Below, piece by piece: positions 26,741 to 36,262 of a stretch of 64,000 bases of DNA. The notes under the pieces are model-generated. The model had not been told where the DNA came from. It saw only the letters and a list, made by a program, of their open reading frames with translations, and ran no database searches. Source of the DNA: Clostridiales bacterium (GTDB lineage: Bacteria; Bacillota; Clostridia; Christensenellales; Aristaeellaceae). The stretch is taken from positions 62,001 to 126,000 of the forward strand of contig SVGL01000001.1 in the NCBI GenBank assembly GCA_015056325.1, read 5' to 3'. Both the position numbers and the translations under genes were made by a program. How positions within the stretch are numbered: the first letter of the stretch is position 1; the number at the start of each line of letters is the position of its first letter.

Positions 26741-26765
26741 GAAAACTCCCCGGCGAACCGGGGAG
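26741..26765 (-). terminator. Terminator of the Tat-substrate gene
   Basis: CTCCCCGG and CCGGGGAG form a perfect 8-bp stem with a four-base loop, followed on the minus strand by TTTTC. Confidence 0.8.
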
Positions 26766-26778
26766 CGAGTGTGTGATA

Positions 26779-27720
26779 TTACTTCACCTTGGACAGGGCG
26801 TCCTGCACAGCCTCGATCAGGCCGTTGGAGGAGAAGGTGGCGCCAGCGACGGCGTCGATGCCCTCAACACCGTTGGCAGCGACGATGGCGTCGGTCACGG
26901 TGGGGTAAGCCTTGTCGAAGATACCGGCGGTCTCGGCATGCTCCAGCACTTCGATCTTGGCGATCTTGTTGCCGTCCATGGTCACCTTGACCTTGATGTC
27001 GCCGCCGAAGCCCTTGCCAACGCCGATGTACTCGTTCGCGGCCAGAGCGGGCTCTTCAACAGCCTCAGCATCGATGGAGGGAGCGGTCTCATAGCCAAAG
27101 TGGATATTCAGCAGCTCGATGGCCTTTGCAGCGACGTCAGCGGACAGGGAGGCACAGCGGGCGCGGCGCTCAGCGCTGCCGAAATCAAAGCCGCTCAGAG
27201 CCATCCAGTTGTTGACGGAATCCTTGCACAGTTCGCTGCCGGACACAGAGTGGACGTTCAGCGCCTCAAGGTTTTCGGGGTTGTAAATCGGGAACGCGGT
27301 GGTCTCATACCAGGCGTACAGCTGATTGCGCAGGGAGCCGGAATCAGAGCTGGTCAGGAACAGGCCGAGGATAGCGAAAGCGCCGCCCAGGGCACCGCAC
27401 AGGTTCTGACGACCATAGCCGCCACCACCGTTGGCAAACATGCGGCCATCGATCTGGTTGTAGGGATAGCCGTACTTCTCGGCCAGCAGCTCCAGAATGC
27501 CGGAAGACACGCCGGCACAGCAGCCGCCATGGGTGGAGAAGTTGGCGTACACGCGAGCCTTAACCTCTTCCTTATCCAGAGGCTTGTAGGTCCAGGGCCA
27601 AGCGGGAGCAGCGATCTCAGCCTCAGCGGAAGCAGCAGCGGGGATAGCAGCGACGGCGGCAGCACCCAGGGTCACCTTGCCAGCCAGCTTCAGGAAATCG
27701 CGGCGATTCAGATTGCTCAT
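26779..27720 (-). CDS. Tat-exported protein with C_GCAxxG_C_C-type and FMN-binding domains
   Basis: A 313-aa exported protein. The N-terminus NRRDFLKLAGKVTLGAAAVA is a clear twin-arginine signal (Arg6-Arg7), with likely cleavage near ASAEA. Residues about 45-200 carry HGGCCAGVSSGILELL plus later cysteines (NLCGALGG, SELCKD, ARCAS), matching the C_GCAxxG_C_C redox-type family. The C-terminal 90 residues are an FMN-binding domain (PF04205 type), ending with DAVAGATFSSNGLIEA; the Thr/Ser-rich site is where FMN attaches in RnfG/NqrC-like proteins. It is divergent from the tat translocase genes and has its own promoter and terminator. A cell-surface electron-transfer role is likely but unproven. 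Confidence 0.85.
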   Translation of the reverse strand: MSNLNRRDFLKLAGKVTLGAAAVAAIPAAASAEAEIAAPAWPWTYKPLDKEEVKARVYANFSTHGGCCAGVSSGILELLAEKYGYPYNQIDGRMFANGGGGYGRQNLCGALGGAFAILGLFLTSSDSGSLRNQLYAWYETTAFPIYNPENLEALNVHSVSGSELCKDSVNNWMALSGFDFGSAERRARCASLSADVAAKAIELLNIHFGYETAPSIDAEAVEEPALAANEYIGVGKGFGGDIKVKVTMDGNKIAKIEVLEHAETAGIFDKAYPTVTDAIVAANGVEGIDAVAGATFSSNGLIEAVQDALSKVK

Positions 27721-27748
27721 TGTTTTATCCTCCTATTCGGAATCTCAT

Positions 27749-27762
27749 CGTGCATATGCACG
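27749..27762. promoter_or_regulatory. Perfect 14-bp palindrome near the start point of the Tat-substrate gene
   Basis: CGTGCATATGCACG is fully symmetric. It lies between the minus-strand -10 box and the ribosome binding site, at roughly +3 to +16, a typical repressor position. Confidence 0.45.
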
Positions 27763-27771
27763 GTTACAGTT

Positions 27772-27801
27772 ATTATACATCATAACAAACTGTTTTTGCA
27801 A
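27772..27801 (-). promoter_or_regulatory. Promoter of the Tat-substrate gene
   Basis: On the minus strand, TTGCAA (27801-27796) and TATAAT (27777-27772) are 18 bp apart. Confidence 0.65.
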
Positions 27802-27870
27802 GAGTATTTTGATAAAAAAACCACAAATGAAAGGACTTAGTGGAAGGTGGTTTTCAACTGCCGAAATGGC

Positions 27871-27899
27871 TTTACTTTTGGAGCCTGTTGTTGTATAAT
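27871..27899 (+). promoter_or_regulatory. Promoter of the tat operon
   Basis: TTTACT at 27871-27876 and TATAAT at 27894-27899 are 17 bp apart. It is divergent from the Tat-substrate promoter, with about 70 bp between the two -35 boxes. Confidence 0.65.
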
Positions 27900-27945
27900 T
27901 ATCCTTAGCGAATTTGGCAAAACACCGTGAGGGGAGGCGGCGGAC

Positions 27946-28278
27946 ATGTTCAATCTGGGCATGATGGAGATTGTTGTTGTGCTGGCAGTAGCGTTCCTGA
28001 TCGTCGGCCCCAAGGATCTGCCCAAGGTCGCCCGGTGGATCGCGCGGCAGCTCAAGAGCATCAAGAAGCTCATCCGCCAGATCAAGCAGGAGACGGGTTG
28101 GGACGAGTTCGCCAAGGAGTTTCAGGATACCGCTGAGGATATCAAATCCAGCGTGAAGGATGCAGATATCCGCCAGGAGATTCAAATGTCAGCCGACGAA
28201 CTGCGGGCCGAAATGGACGGCGTTCGGGAGGACGTTGACCGGGTATCCAAACAACTTGAAAAAGAGATAGAGGCATAA
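27946..28278 (+). CDS. Twin-arginine translocase subunit, TatB/TatA-like
   Basis: A 110-aa protein with one N-terminal membrane helix (MEIVVVLAVAFLIVG). The hinge GPKDLPKVARWIARQLKSI is followed by an amphipathic helix and a long, charged coiled tail to the end. The GPxxLP hinge and the longer tail are more TatB-like than TatA-like, although many Firmicutes have only TatA forms. GGGGAGG precedes ATG. It is the first gene of the operon; a shorter TatA follows 20 nt later and TatC after that, so this locus may encode a three-part translocase. Confidence 0.85.
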   Translation: MFNLGMMEIVVVLAVAFLIVGPKDLPKVARWIARQLKSIKKLIRQIKQETGWDEFAKEFQDTAEDIKSSVKDADIRQEIQMSADELRAEMDGVREDVDRVSKQLEKEIEA

Positions 28279-28298
28279 TTGATCAGGAGGTATTTGGC

Positions 28299-28478
28299 AT
28301 GGGTAAGCTGGGTATTTGGGAGATTCTGCTGATTTTGATCGTGGTTCTGCTGGTGTTCGGCGGCAGCAAGCTGAGCGGCGTGGGCAAGGCGCTGGGCCAG
28401 AGCATCCGTGAGTTCAAGAAGGAAATCAAGTCCGACGACGATAAGGCTGAGGCTAAGGAAGAGCAGAAGGCGGAATAA
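28299..28478 (+). CDS. tatA: Twin-arginine translocase subunit TatA
   Basis: A 59-aa protein, the normal size of a minimal TatA. It has a short N-terminal helix (IWEILLILIVVLLVFGG), a hinge, and the amphipathic helix LSGVGKALGQSIREFKKEI, then a charged tail rich in Lys, Asp and Glu. The hinge is FGGSKLS rather than the common FGPKKLP. AGGAGG lies 8 nt before ATG 28299. TatA forms the pore-like assembly with TatC. It is followed by a structured element that separates it from tatC. Confidence 0.9.
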   Translation: MGKLGIWEILLILIVVLLVFGGSKLSGVGKALGQSIREFKKEIKSDDDKAEAKEEQKAE

Positions 28479-28483
28479 GTCTT

Positions 28484-28648
28484 ATAAGGAGGTCGGGCTT
28501 GCCCGACTAGCGATAGCCAATGCTTGCATTGGCAGAGCGAACCGGCTCCACAGTGTGGAGTTGTCCCGGAGGGACAAAGGTTCCGAAGCGCAGCGTAGGA
28601 GTATGCCAGCACGGCCTTGGCGCCGGGTGATGGCCGAATAAGGAGGTC
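28484..28648 (+). repeat. Structured insertion-like element flanked by an 11-bp direct repeat
   Basis: ATAAGGAGGTC occurs at 28484-28494 and again at 28638-28648, flanking 143 bp with no credible gene. Inside are tight hairpins: GTCGGGC/GCCCGAC (28492-28507), GCCAATGC/GCATTGGC (28516-28533), CTCCA/TGGAG (28546-28560) and TTGTCCC/GGGACAA (28561-28577). An outer GAACC/GGTTC stem closes the last two. The repeat copies carry the ribosome binding site of tatC, so it looks like insertion of a small non-coding element with target duplication that kept the tatC start functional. It could instead be a fixed regulatory RNA. Confidence 0.55.
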
Positions 28649-28653
28649 TTCCC

Positions 28654-29385
28654 TTGGCTCAGGAACAGAATATGCAGTCGCTGGGGGAGCACCTGATTGC
28701 GCTGCGAAGGATTTTGCTGCGAAGCGCGGCGGCTATCGCCATCGCTTTTGTGGCTGTGTTTTATGTCGCCATTGAACAGCTGATGGGGTTCATCACCGGC
28801 CCGATCGTGGAGCGCGGCATCGTGGTGATCTATACGGAAATGTCCGCAGCGCTGATGACGAAGATGAAGGTAGCTTTCATTGCCGGCGTGGTGGTGGCCA
28901 GCCCCTATGTTTTCTGGCAGATCTGGGCGTTCATCAAATCTGCGCTGTACGACCATGAACGGCGGATGTTCCGTGTGACCTTTGCGGCCACGGTGTTCCT
29001 CTTCCTGCTGGGCGTGGCGTTCTGCTATGCGGCGGTGTATTTCCTGGCGGTGGATTTCTTCCTCGTCGCCGGCGAAAACCTTGCGACGCCCATGCTGGCG
29101 ATTGACAAGTATGTCAGCTTCCTCTTCGGCTTTGTGCTGCCCTTTGGCCTGGCATTCGAGTTGCCGGTGGCGCTGTACATGACCACCAGGATGGGTTTGA
29201 CCGACTACAAGATGCTGGCCAGCAAGCGCAAGTTTGTGATCCTTGCGGTGGTGGTGATCGCTGCATTTCTTACCCCGCCGGATGTGGTCAGCCAGGTCAT
29301 GCTGTCCATCCCGATCCTGCTGCTGTTTGAGATCTCGCTGATGATCTGTAAGGTTGTCAAGCCTTCCGGTAAGACAGCGGAATAA
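28654..29385 (+). CDS. tatC: Twin-arginine translocase subunit TatC
   Basis: TatC recognises twin-arginine signal peptides. The 243-aa protein has six expected membrane segments. Family motifs are SLGEHLIALRRILLR at the N-terminus (the HLxELR region, with conserved Glu), ASPYVFWQIWAFIKSALYDHERR, and LPFGLAFELPV with the conserved Glu. It starts with TTG at 28654, supported by AGGAGGTC 7 nt upstream; the first internal ATG at 28672 has no such site and would remove part of the N-terminus. It is the last gene of the operon, followed by a terminator. Confidence 0.93.
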   Translation: MAQEQNMQSLGEHLIALRRILLRSAAAIAIAFVAVFYVAIEQLMGFITGPIVERGIVVIYTEMSAALMTKMKVAFIAGVVVASPYVFWQIWAFIKSALYDHERRMFRVTFAATVFLFLLGVAFCYAAVYFLAVDFFLVAGENLATPMLAIDKYVSFLFGFVLPFGLAFELPVALYMTTRMGLTDYKMLASKRKFVILAVVVIAAFLTPPDVVSQVMLSIPILLLFEISLMICKVVKPSGKTAE

Positions 29386-29391
29386 AATCGA

Positions 29392-29420
29392 CCCACCCTG
29401 CAATGGGGTGGGCCGTTTTT
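29392..29420 (+). terminator. Terminator of the tat operon
   Basis: CCCACCC pairs with GGGTGGG, followed by CCGTTTTTG. The next gene ends on the opposite strand 2 nt later. Confidence 0.8.
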
Positions 29421-29421
29421 G

Positions 29422-30435
29422 TTATGCGGATGTGGTGGCGGAAGCAGCTGCGGACTTCGCATCCCGGCGCTGCAGCCATGCGGAGAGGACGATCAACATT
29501 CCAAGGAGCACCCAGGGCAGGGCTGTGAGCGCGTATGCGCCGATGACGGGCAGCAGGCCTTTCGTCACCAGGGAGACGACCACGATGGACATCGCGGCGG
29601 GGCAGATGTAGACGTCACCGTGGACGTGGAACACCCGGCCCAGGAAGTCGCCCAGGATGTGTACGGCAACACCCGCCAGCACGCCCCAGCCGATGTTTCC
29701 GCCGGCAGCCATGGCATAGGCTGCGCACACAGTGATGTGGTGAGTAGTGGGCACCTGCGTCTTGCCCTGGCCCAGCACCAGCACCACGCAGCTGACGGTG
29801 AAGGGCAGGAAAATGCCGTACTGGCGAACCATCTCGTTCTCCGAGGCGAGCACTTCCTGCGTGCAGCAGGCGGCGAAGCCTGCGATCACCCCGGCATAGA
29901 GCACCATGTCGAAGGGGCGGGTCATATGGGGCTGCCAGGACTTGGCGCGGCGATGGAAGCGACCCAGCCGGGCGGATTCCTCATCCATCTTGCTGAAAAC
30001 CTCCCGATCGAGGACGATCTTCAGCGTCAGGGTGATGAACCAGATATACGCGGCGCTGGTGTCCATGATGGCGCCCAGGCCGATTTTGCCCATCAGACTG
30101 TTGAGCACCCAGCCCAGCGCGCCCACGCAGCCGCCGAAGAGGATCACGTCCGGTTTACCCAGCGTCCACAGGGCGCGGTCGGTGTTGCGGCCTTCACCCC
30201 AGGGGAGGTAACCTCTCCAGCGGGCGTAGTGGGCGGAGGTGGCGCCAGCAGCATAGGACACGGCAGGCAGCATCATCGGGCCGAAGGCGACGGCGGTGTG
30301 CAGGAAGGGTGCATCGACGCCACCAAAGAGTGCAGCCATCGAGATTGCGCAGAACACGCCCGTCAGCGCGAAGGCAGCCGAGCCGCCCAGCATCGCGCCG
30401 AAGGCTCCGCCGCAGAAAGCGAAAAACACATGCAT
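29422..30435 (-). CDS. Polytopic membrane protein of unknown function
   Basis: A 337-aa protein with about eight to ten hydrophobic segments spread along its length, which I do not recognise. Glycine-rich helices ([30 protein letters not shown]), a loop [16 protein letters not shown], and a histidine-rich [19 protein letters not shown] near the C-terminus are the only notable stretches. The paired histidines could bind metal or substrate. ATG 30435 is preceded by AGGAGA. No partner genes flank it; the gene is convergent with tatC and divergent from trpB. Confidence 0.6.
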   Translation of the reverse strand: MHVFFAFCGGAFGAMLGGSAAFALTGVFCAISMAALFGGVDAPFLHTAVAFGPMMLPAVSYAAGATSAHYARWRGYLPWGEGRNTDRALWTLGKPDVILFGGCVGALGWVLNSLMGKIGLGAIMDTSAAYIWFITLTLKIVLDREVFSKMDEESARLGRFHRRAKSWQPHMTRPFDMVLYAGVIAGFAACCTQEVLASENEMVRQYGIFLPFTVSCVVLVLGQGKTQVPTTHHITVCAAYAMAAGGNIGWGVLAGVAVHILGDFLGRVFHVHGDVYICPAAMSIVVVSLVTKGLLPVIGAYALTALPWVLLGMLIVLSAWLQRRDAKSAAASATTSA

Positions 30436-30553
30436 CGTGTGGATTCTCCTGTGTGTTGGATTCTCCAGCATGATAAGGCAAGCGACGACCTTTGTCAACC
30501 GATTATTTTCACATAAATACGCAGGAAGTACTGTCAAAATCAAAAAAGTGTGC

Positions 30554-30559
30554 TATAAT
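30554..30559 (+). promoter_or_regulatory. -10 box upstream of trpB
   Basis: TATAAT lies 33 nt before the trpB ATG. The -35 region is weak (CTGTCA-like), which suggests activator dependence or low basal activity. Confidence 0.45.
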
Positions 30560-30592
30560 GGGAAAAATGTCGTTCAAACAGGAGGATGCGTG

Positions 30593-31810
30593 ATGGATTA
30601 CCGTACCTATCTCCGTTATAACCCCACCCAGGAGGGCTTCTTTGGCGAGTACGGCGGCGCGGAGCTGCCGGATGAATTGAAGGCCGCCTTTGCAGAGATC
30701 ACCGAGGCGTATCAGCATATCTGCCACAGCGCTCAGTTCATCAGCGAGCTGCGCCGCATCCGCAAGGATTTCCAGGGCCGTCCCACGCCGGTATATCACT
30801 GCGAGCGCCTGAGCCGTAAGGTCGGCGGCGCGCAGATTTACCTCAAGCGTGAGGACCTCAACCACACCGGCGCCCACAAGCTCAACCACTGCATGGGCGA
30901 GGGCCTGCTGGCCAAGTACATGGGCAAGAAGAAGATCATCGCGGAGACCGGCGCGGGCCAGCATGGCGTGGCACTGGCGACGGCGGCTGCCTTCTTTGGC
31001 CTGGAGTGCGATATCTACATGGGCGAGGTGGACATCGCCAAGCAGGCGCCCAACGTCACCCGCATGAAGATACTGGGCGCCAACGTCGTGCCCGTCACCC
31101 ATGGCCTGAAGACCCTGAAGGAAGCAGTCGATGCGGCCTTCGAGGCCTATGCCAAGGAGTACAAGGATGCCGTCTACTGCATCGGTTCCTGCCTGGGTCC
31201 CCATCCCTTCCCGATGATGGTGCGCGACTTCCAGATGGTCGTGGGCCAGGAGATGCGCGAGCAGTTCAAGGAAATGACCGGCCTGGAGCCGGACGTGGTC
31301 TGCGCCTGCGTGGGCGGCGGATCCAACAGCCTGGGTACCTTCGTGCCCTTCCTGGACAGCGCGGTGGAGCTCTACGGCATCGAGCCCCTGGGCAAGGGCG
31401 ATAAGCTGGGCGATCATGCCGCTTCCATGAAGCACGGCACTCCCGGCGTGATGCACGGCTTCAAGTCCATCATGCTCAAGGACGAAAACGGCGAGCCCGC
31501 GCCGGTGTATTCCATCGCCTCCGGCCTGGATTACCCCTCCGTTGGCCCCGAGCATGCGTACCTTCGTGACCTGGGCCGCGTCACCTACGACTGCGTCACT
31601 GACGAGGAAGCGGTGGAGGCCTTCTTCGCCCTGTCGAAGTACGAGGGCATCATCCCTGCGCTGGAATCCAGCCATGCGGTGGCTTTCGCTATGAAGAAGG
31701 CAAAGGAAATGAAGACGGGATCCATCCTCGTGACCCTCTCCGGCCGCGGCGACAAGGATGTCGATTATATCGTTGAGCATTATGGCTATGGCGAGCAGTT
31801 CACGCTGTGA
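30593..31810 (+). CDS. trpB: Tryptophan synthase beta chain, solitary
   Basis: A PLP enzyme that joins indole and serine to give tryptophan. The 405-aa sequence is TrpB1-like: [12 protein letters not shown] near the N-terminus, the PLP lysine Lys96 in [21 protein letters not shown] with the catalytic Glu, GGGSNS for phosphate binding, and [20 protein letters not shown] precedes the ATG. No trpA, trpC or other trp gene is nearby, and a terminator follows directly, so it is a single-gene unit. It may salvage indole or act with a TrpA encoded elsewhere. Confidence 0.9.
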   Translation: MDYRTYLRYNPTQEGFFGEYGGAELPDELKAAFAEITEAYQHICHSAQFISELRRIRKDFQGRPTPVYHCERLSRKVGGAQIYLKREDLNHTGAHKLNHCMGEGLLAKYMGKKKIIAETGAGQHGVALATAAAFFGLECDIYMGEVDIAKQAPNVTRMKILGANVVPVTHGLKTLKEAVDAAFEAYAKEYKDAVYCIGSCLGPHPFPMMVRDFQMVVGQEMREQFKEMTGLEPDVVCACVGGGSNSLGTFVPFLDSAVELYGIEPLGKGDKLGDHAASMKHGTPGVMHGFKSIMLKDENGEPAPVYSIASGLDYPSVGPEHAYLRDLGRVTYDCVTDEEAVEAFFALSKYEGIIPALESSHAVAFAMKKAKEMKTGSILVTLSGRGDKDVDYIVEHYGYGEQFTL

Positions 31811-31830
31811 TCATCTTGAATACAAATAGA

Positions 31831-31866
31831 TGCGGTACACTCTGGCGGCAGGGTGTACCGCATTTT
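31831..31866 (+). terminator. Terminator after trpB
   Basis: TGCGGTACAC pairs with GTGTACCGCA, a 10-bp perfect stem, followed by TTTTG. Confidence 0.85.
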
Positions 31867-31923
31867 GTGAATAGTTAAAAAATTATCTTTGCTGTATTCT
31901 GACTAAATAGCGCATGTAAGCCC

Positions 31924-31952
31924 TTGCAAAAACAACCAAAATCAATTATAAT
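31924..31952 (+). promoter_or_regulatory. Promoter of the ATP synthase operon
   Basis: TTGCAA at 31924-31929 and TATAAT at 31947-31952 are 17 bp apart, 58 nt before the first gene of the operon. Confidence 0.75.
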
Positions 31953-32010
31953 AGGTAGAAAGTCAGTGCACCGGGTATGCTATACGCGCTGGCGGGAGGT
32001 AAACAACGGC

Positions 32011-32397
32011 TTGTTCAAAAAAGTTGACCCCACGGTCCTCAAGGAAACCCTCTACATTGCCCTGTCGGTGCTGATTCTCTCGGTGCTGATGCAGGCGGTG
32101 TTCCTGGTAATCGGGCGGTGGGATTATTCCGTCCTGCTGGGCAACCTGTATGGCGCGGCTGTCGCGGTGGGCAACTTCTTCCTCATGGGTCTGACGGTGC
32201 AGGTTTGCCTGACCCTGGACCCTGACGAGGCCAAGAAGCGCATGAAGCTTTCCCAGCAGGGGAGAATGCTCATGCTGCTGGTGCTCTGTGTGATCGGCGG
32301 CGTGCTGCCCTTCATGAATACCATTGCAGTGCTGATCCCCCAGCTTTTCCCGCGTATTGGCGTGACCATCCGCGGGCTGACCATGAAAGATCAATAA
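32011..32397 (+). CDS. ATP synthase-associated membrane protein, AtpI-like
   Basis: A 128-aa membrane protein at the head of the ATP synthase operon, the usual place of AtpI, which helps assemble the c ring in some bacteria. Four hydrophobic segments are visible: LYIALSVLILSVLMQAVFLV, LLGNLYGAAVAVGNFFLMGL, MLMLLVLCVIGGVLPFM and TIAVLIPQLF. I start it at TTG 32011, which has GGGAGGT about 10 nt upstream; an upstream in-frame extension would overlap the promoter. Similarity to AtpI is by layout and position rather than by a clear motif. Confidence 0.7.
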   Translation: MFKKVDPTVLKETLYIALSVLILSVLMQAVFLVIGRWDYSVLLGNLYGAAVAVGNFFLMGLTVQVCLTLDPDEAKKRMKLSQQGRMLMLLVLCVIGGVLPFMNTIAVLIPQLFPRIGVTIRGLTMKDQ

Positions 32398-32442
32398 ACC
32401 CAATTCACCCTCAACCTTTGCAGAAAAGGAGGTGAAACAACT

Positions 32443-33360
32443 GTGCAAGAAAAAAACAGAAAATTCCGCATCGTGGACGCGCTGCTCATCCTGATGATGG
32501 TGCTGCCCCTGGTGGCGGCGATGGTCATCAAGATCCTCACCAATGAGCCTGACCTGACCGGCGGCGTTTCCATCGCCGGTGCGCGCATCTTCTTCACCGT
32601 TCCCATGCCCATTCAGGACCTGATCATCACCGAGGCGCAGATCAATGCCTGGCTGATCCTGATCACCATCCTGGGCGCCTGCCTCTTCTTCACCCATGGC
32701 CTCAAGGAGGACAAGCGTGACTGGCGGCAGATGGCGGCAGAATGGGTGGTCGAGAAGGTGGACGGTCTGGTGGAGGCCTCCATGGAGGATATCTTCCGCA
32801 AGAGCTACGCGCCCTTCATTGCAGCCATCCTGGCCTACTCGGCCTGCTCGAGCCTGATGTCCCTGATCGGCGTGTTCCCGCCCACAAGCGACGTGAACGT
32901 CATCGCCGGCTGGTCCATCCTGGTGTTCGGCCTGATCACCAAGAACAAGCTCAAGGCTGGCTTTGGCAACTATGCCAAGGGCTTCCTGGAGCCCATCCCG
33001 GTGATGCTGCCCATGAACATCCTGGGCGAAGTCGCCACCCCCATCTCGATGACCTTCCGTCATTTCGGCAACGTGATGTCCGGCTCGGTTATCGCGACGC
33101 TGATCGCCTGGGCCCTGCAGAACCTGTCCCACATGGTGTTGGGCTGGCTGCCCGGTCTCCTGGGTGACATTCCCTTCCTGCAGATCGGTCTGCCGGCTGT
33201 GCTGAGCGTCTACTTCGACGTCTTCAGCGGCTGCATCCAGGCCTACATCTTTGCCATGCTGACGATGCTGAACATCTCCGGTGCATACCCGGCGGATGCC
33301 ATCGCAGAGCGGCTGGCAAAACGCGAGGCCCGCAAGGCCAAGAAGGTCAAGGCGGCCTGA
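32443..33360 (+). CDS. atpB: ATP synthase F0 subunit a
   Basis: Subunit a forms the ion half-channels facing the c ring. The 305-aa protein has five to six membrane helices, and the essential arginine is Arg206 in MTFRHFGNVMSG. A GTG start at 32443 is preceded by AAAGGAGGTGA. The C-terminus ends in a strongly basic tail (RLAKREARKAKKVK). It starts 45 nt after the AtpI-like gene. Ion specificity is decided together with the c subunit, which here has Na+-type residues. Confidence 0.93.
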   Translation: MQEKNRKFRIVDALLILMMVLPLVAAMVIKILTNEPDLTGGVSIAGARIFFTVPMPIQDLIITEAQINAWLILITILGACLFFTHGLKEDKRDWRQMAAEWVVEKVDGLVEASMEDIFRKSYAPFIAAILAYSACSSLMSLIGVFPPTSDVNVIAGWSILVFGLITKNKLKAGFGNYAKGFLEPIPVMLPMNILGEVATPISMTFRHFGNVMSGSVIATLIAWALQNLSHMVLGWLPGLLGDIPFLQIGLPAVLSVYFDVFSGCIQAYIFAMLTMLNISGAYPADAIAERLAKREARKAKKVKAA

Positions 33361-33435
33361 TCCCTCATTACACCGTAACTCTGCCGCAGGTGCGGCTCAC
33401 ATTACAACACACATTTTGAACGGAGGAAACTTACT

Positions 33436-33723
33436 ATGATGGAAATCGCTATCGGTATCATTCTTGGCTGCTGCGCGCTGGGCGCTGGCATCTGCATGGG
33501 CATTGGCGCTATCGGCCCCGGCGTCGGCGAAGGTCACGCTGTTGCGAACGCTTGTGAAGCCATCGGCCGTCAGCCTGAAGCCAAGGGCGCTGTCACCTCT
33601 ACCATGATCATGGGCTGTGCTATCTCTGAGACCACCGGTATTTACGCCCTGGTTATCGCCATCCTGCTGATCTTCGTTGCCCCCGGCATGCTGGTGAACA
33701 CCCTGGTCAACGCCATCAAGTAA
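33436..33723 (+). CDS. atpE: ATP synthase F0 subunit c, two-carboxylate Na+-type
   Basis: A 95-aa hairpin protein that forms the rotor ring. Helix 1 carries GAIGPGVGEG with Glu32. The loop is GRQPEAKG. Helix 2 carries CAISETTGIY with the essential Glu65, then Thr66, Thr67 and Tyr70. In Ilyobacter the Na+ ligands are Gln32, Glu65, Ser66 and Tyr70. Here Gln32 is Glu, the two-carboxylate arrangement described for the Na+-driven ring of Fusobacterium nucleatum. Na+ coupling is therefore likely. GGAGG precedes ATG 33436. Confidence 0.93.
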   Translation: MMEIAIGIILGCCALGAGICMGIGAIGPGVGEGHAVANACEAIGRQPEAKGAVTSTMIMGCAISETTGIYALVIAILLIFVAPGMLVNTLVNAIK

Positions 33724-33736
33724 AGCAGGTGACAGA

Positions 33737-34237
33737 ATGGGTAATCTGCAAATCGTATCCTTCAACCTGTGGCAGGTGCTCATTTCCCTGGCGAATCTGA
33801 CCATCCTGTACCTGGGTTTGAAGAAGTTCCTGTACAAGCCGGTGAAGGCCGTGCTGGAGAACCGCAAGGCTGCCATCGCCAAGGAGTATGCTGAGGCGGA
33901 AGAAGCCCGCACCAGCGCCAACGCCGCCCGTGACGAGTACGCCGCCAAGCTGGCTACTGCCCATACCACCGCGGATGAGATCATCCACGACGCCACCGTC
34001 CTGGCGAACCGCCGCGGTGAAAAGATCGTGGCCGACGCCCATCAGAAGGCTGACGAGATCGTCCGTCAGGGCGAGCTGGAAGCCTCCATGGAGAAGAAGA
34101 AGGCCATGGAGACCATCCGTCAGGATATCACCGATGTGTCCGCTGCCATGACAGAGAAGCTGCTGGGCCGCGAGATGTCCGCCGAGGATCATCGCAGCAT
34201 GATCGACGAGTTCCTGAAGGGCGTGGGTGAAGGCTGA
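33737..34237 (+). CDS. atpF: ATP synthase F0 subunit b
   Basis: The 166-aa stator arm has one N-terminal membrane helix (LWQVLISLANLTILYLGL) followed by FLYKPVKAVLENRK and a long Ala/Glu/Lys-rich coiled coil to the end. Only one b gene is present, so the arm should be a homodimer. The start lies 13 nt after atpE with AGGTGA upstream. Its stop overlaps the atpH start by 1 nt (TGATG). Confidence 0.92.
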   Translation: MGNLQIVSFNLWQVLISLANLTILYLGLKKFLYKPVKAVLENRKAAIAKEYAEAEEARTSANAARDEYAAKLATAHTTADEIIHDATVLANRRGEKIVADAHQKADEIVRQGELEASMEKKKAMETIRQDITDVSAAMTEKLLGREMSAEDHRSMIDEFLKGVGEG

Positions 34238-34763
34238 TGACTGAAATGAGCAAGTCTTACGCCGACGCGCTGTTCTCCCTGGCATTGGAGACAAACACCG
34301 TCTTTGAGACGCTGATGACGCTCAAAGCCATGCGCGACGGCCTCTACGGCACCGAAGGCGCGCTGGATCTGCTGGCGTCCCCCTCCATCCCCAAGGATGA
34401 GCGCTGCGCCGTGCTGGAAAAGGCGTTTGGCGACGTGAGACCCGAGCATGTGCTGAGCTTTGTGGGCGTGCTGGTGCAGCATGGCCACATCCGCGAACTG
34501 AATGACTGCGTGGAGGCCTACACGGCCCTGCACGACGAGCATTCCCGCCTGTCCACCGCCTATGTGACCAGCGCTGTGGAGCTGACCAAGGCCGAGCAGG
34601 CTGCGCTGACGGAGAAGCTGGGCAAAAAGCTTGGCCGCACCATCCACCTGGAATGCAGCGTGGATCCCACGCTCCTGGGCGGCCTGGTCGTGAATGTGGA
34701 CGGCAAGGTCATTGACGGCAGCCTGAAGCACAAGCTGCAAGAAATCAAGGAAGTGATGACAAA

Positions 34764-34767
<4 letters not shown>
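34237..34767 (+). CDS. atpH: ATP synthase F1 subunit delta
   Basis: The 176-aa subunit connects the stator arm to the top of the alpha3-beta3 head. It begins with [14 protein letters not shown], the usual N-terminal helix. The C-terminal part includes [26 protein letters not shown], matching the delta/OSCP signature. It overlaps atpF at its start and atpA by 4 nt (ATGA) at its end, indicating tight translational coupling. Confidence 0.93.
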
Positions 34768-36257
<1,490 letters not shown>

Positions 36258-36262
36258 CGGGC

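Noticed and set aside
28408-28641. A possible 77-codon gene between tatA and tatC
   Set aside because: It reads through the hairpin-rich element, is full of Arg and Ser, and has no ribosome binding site.
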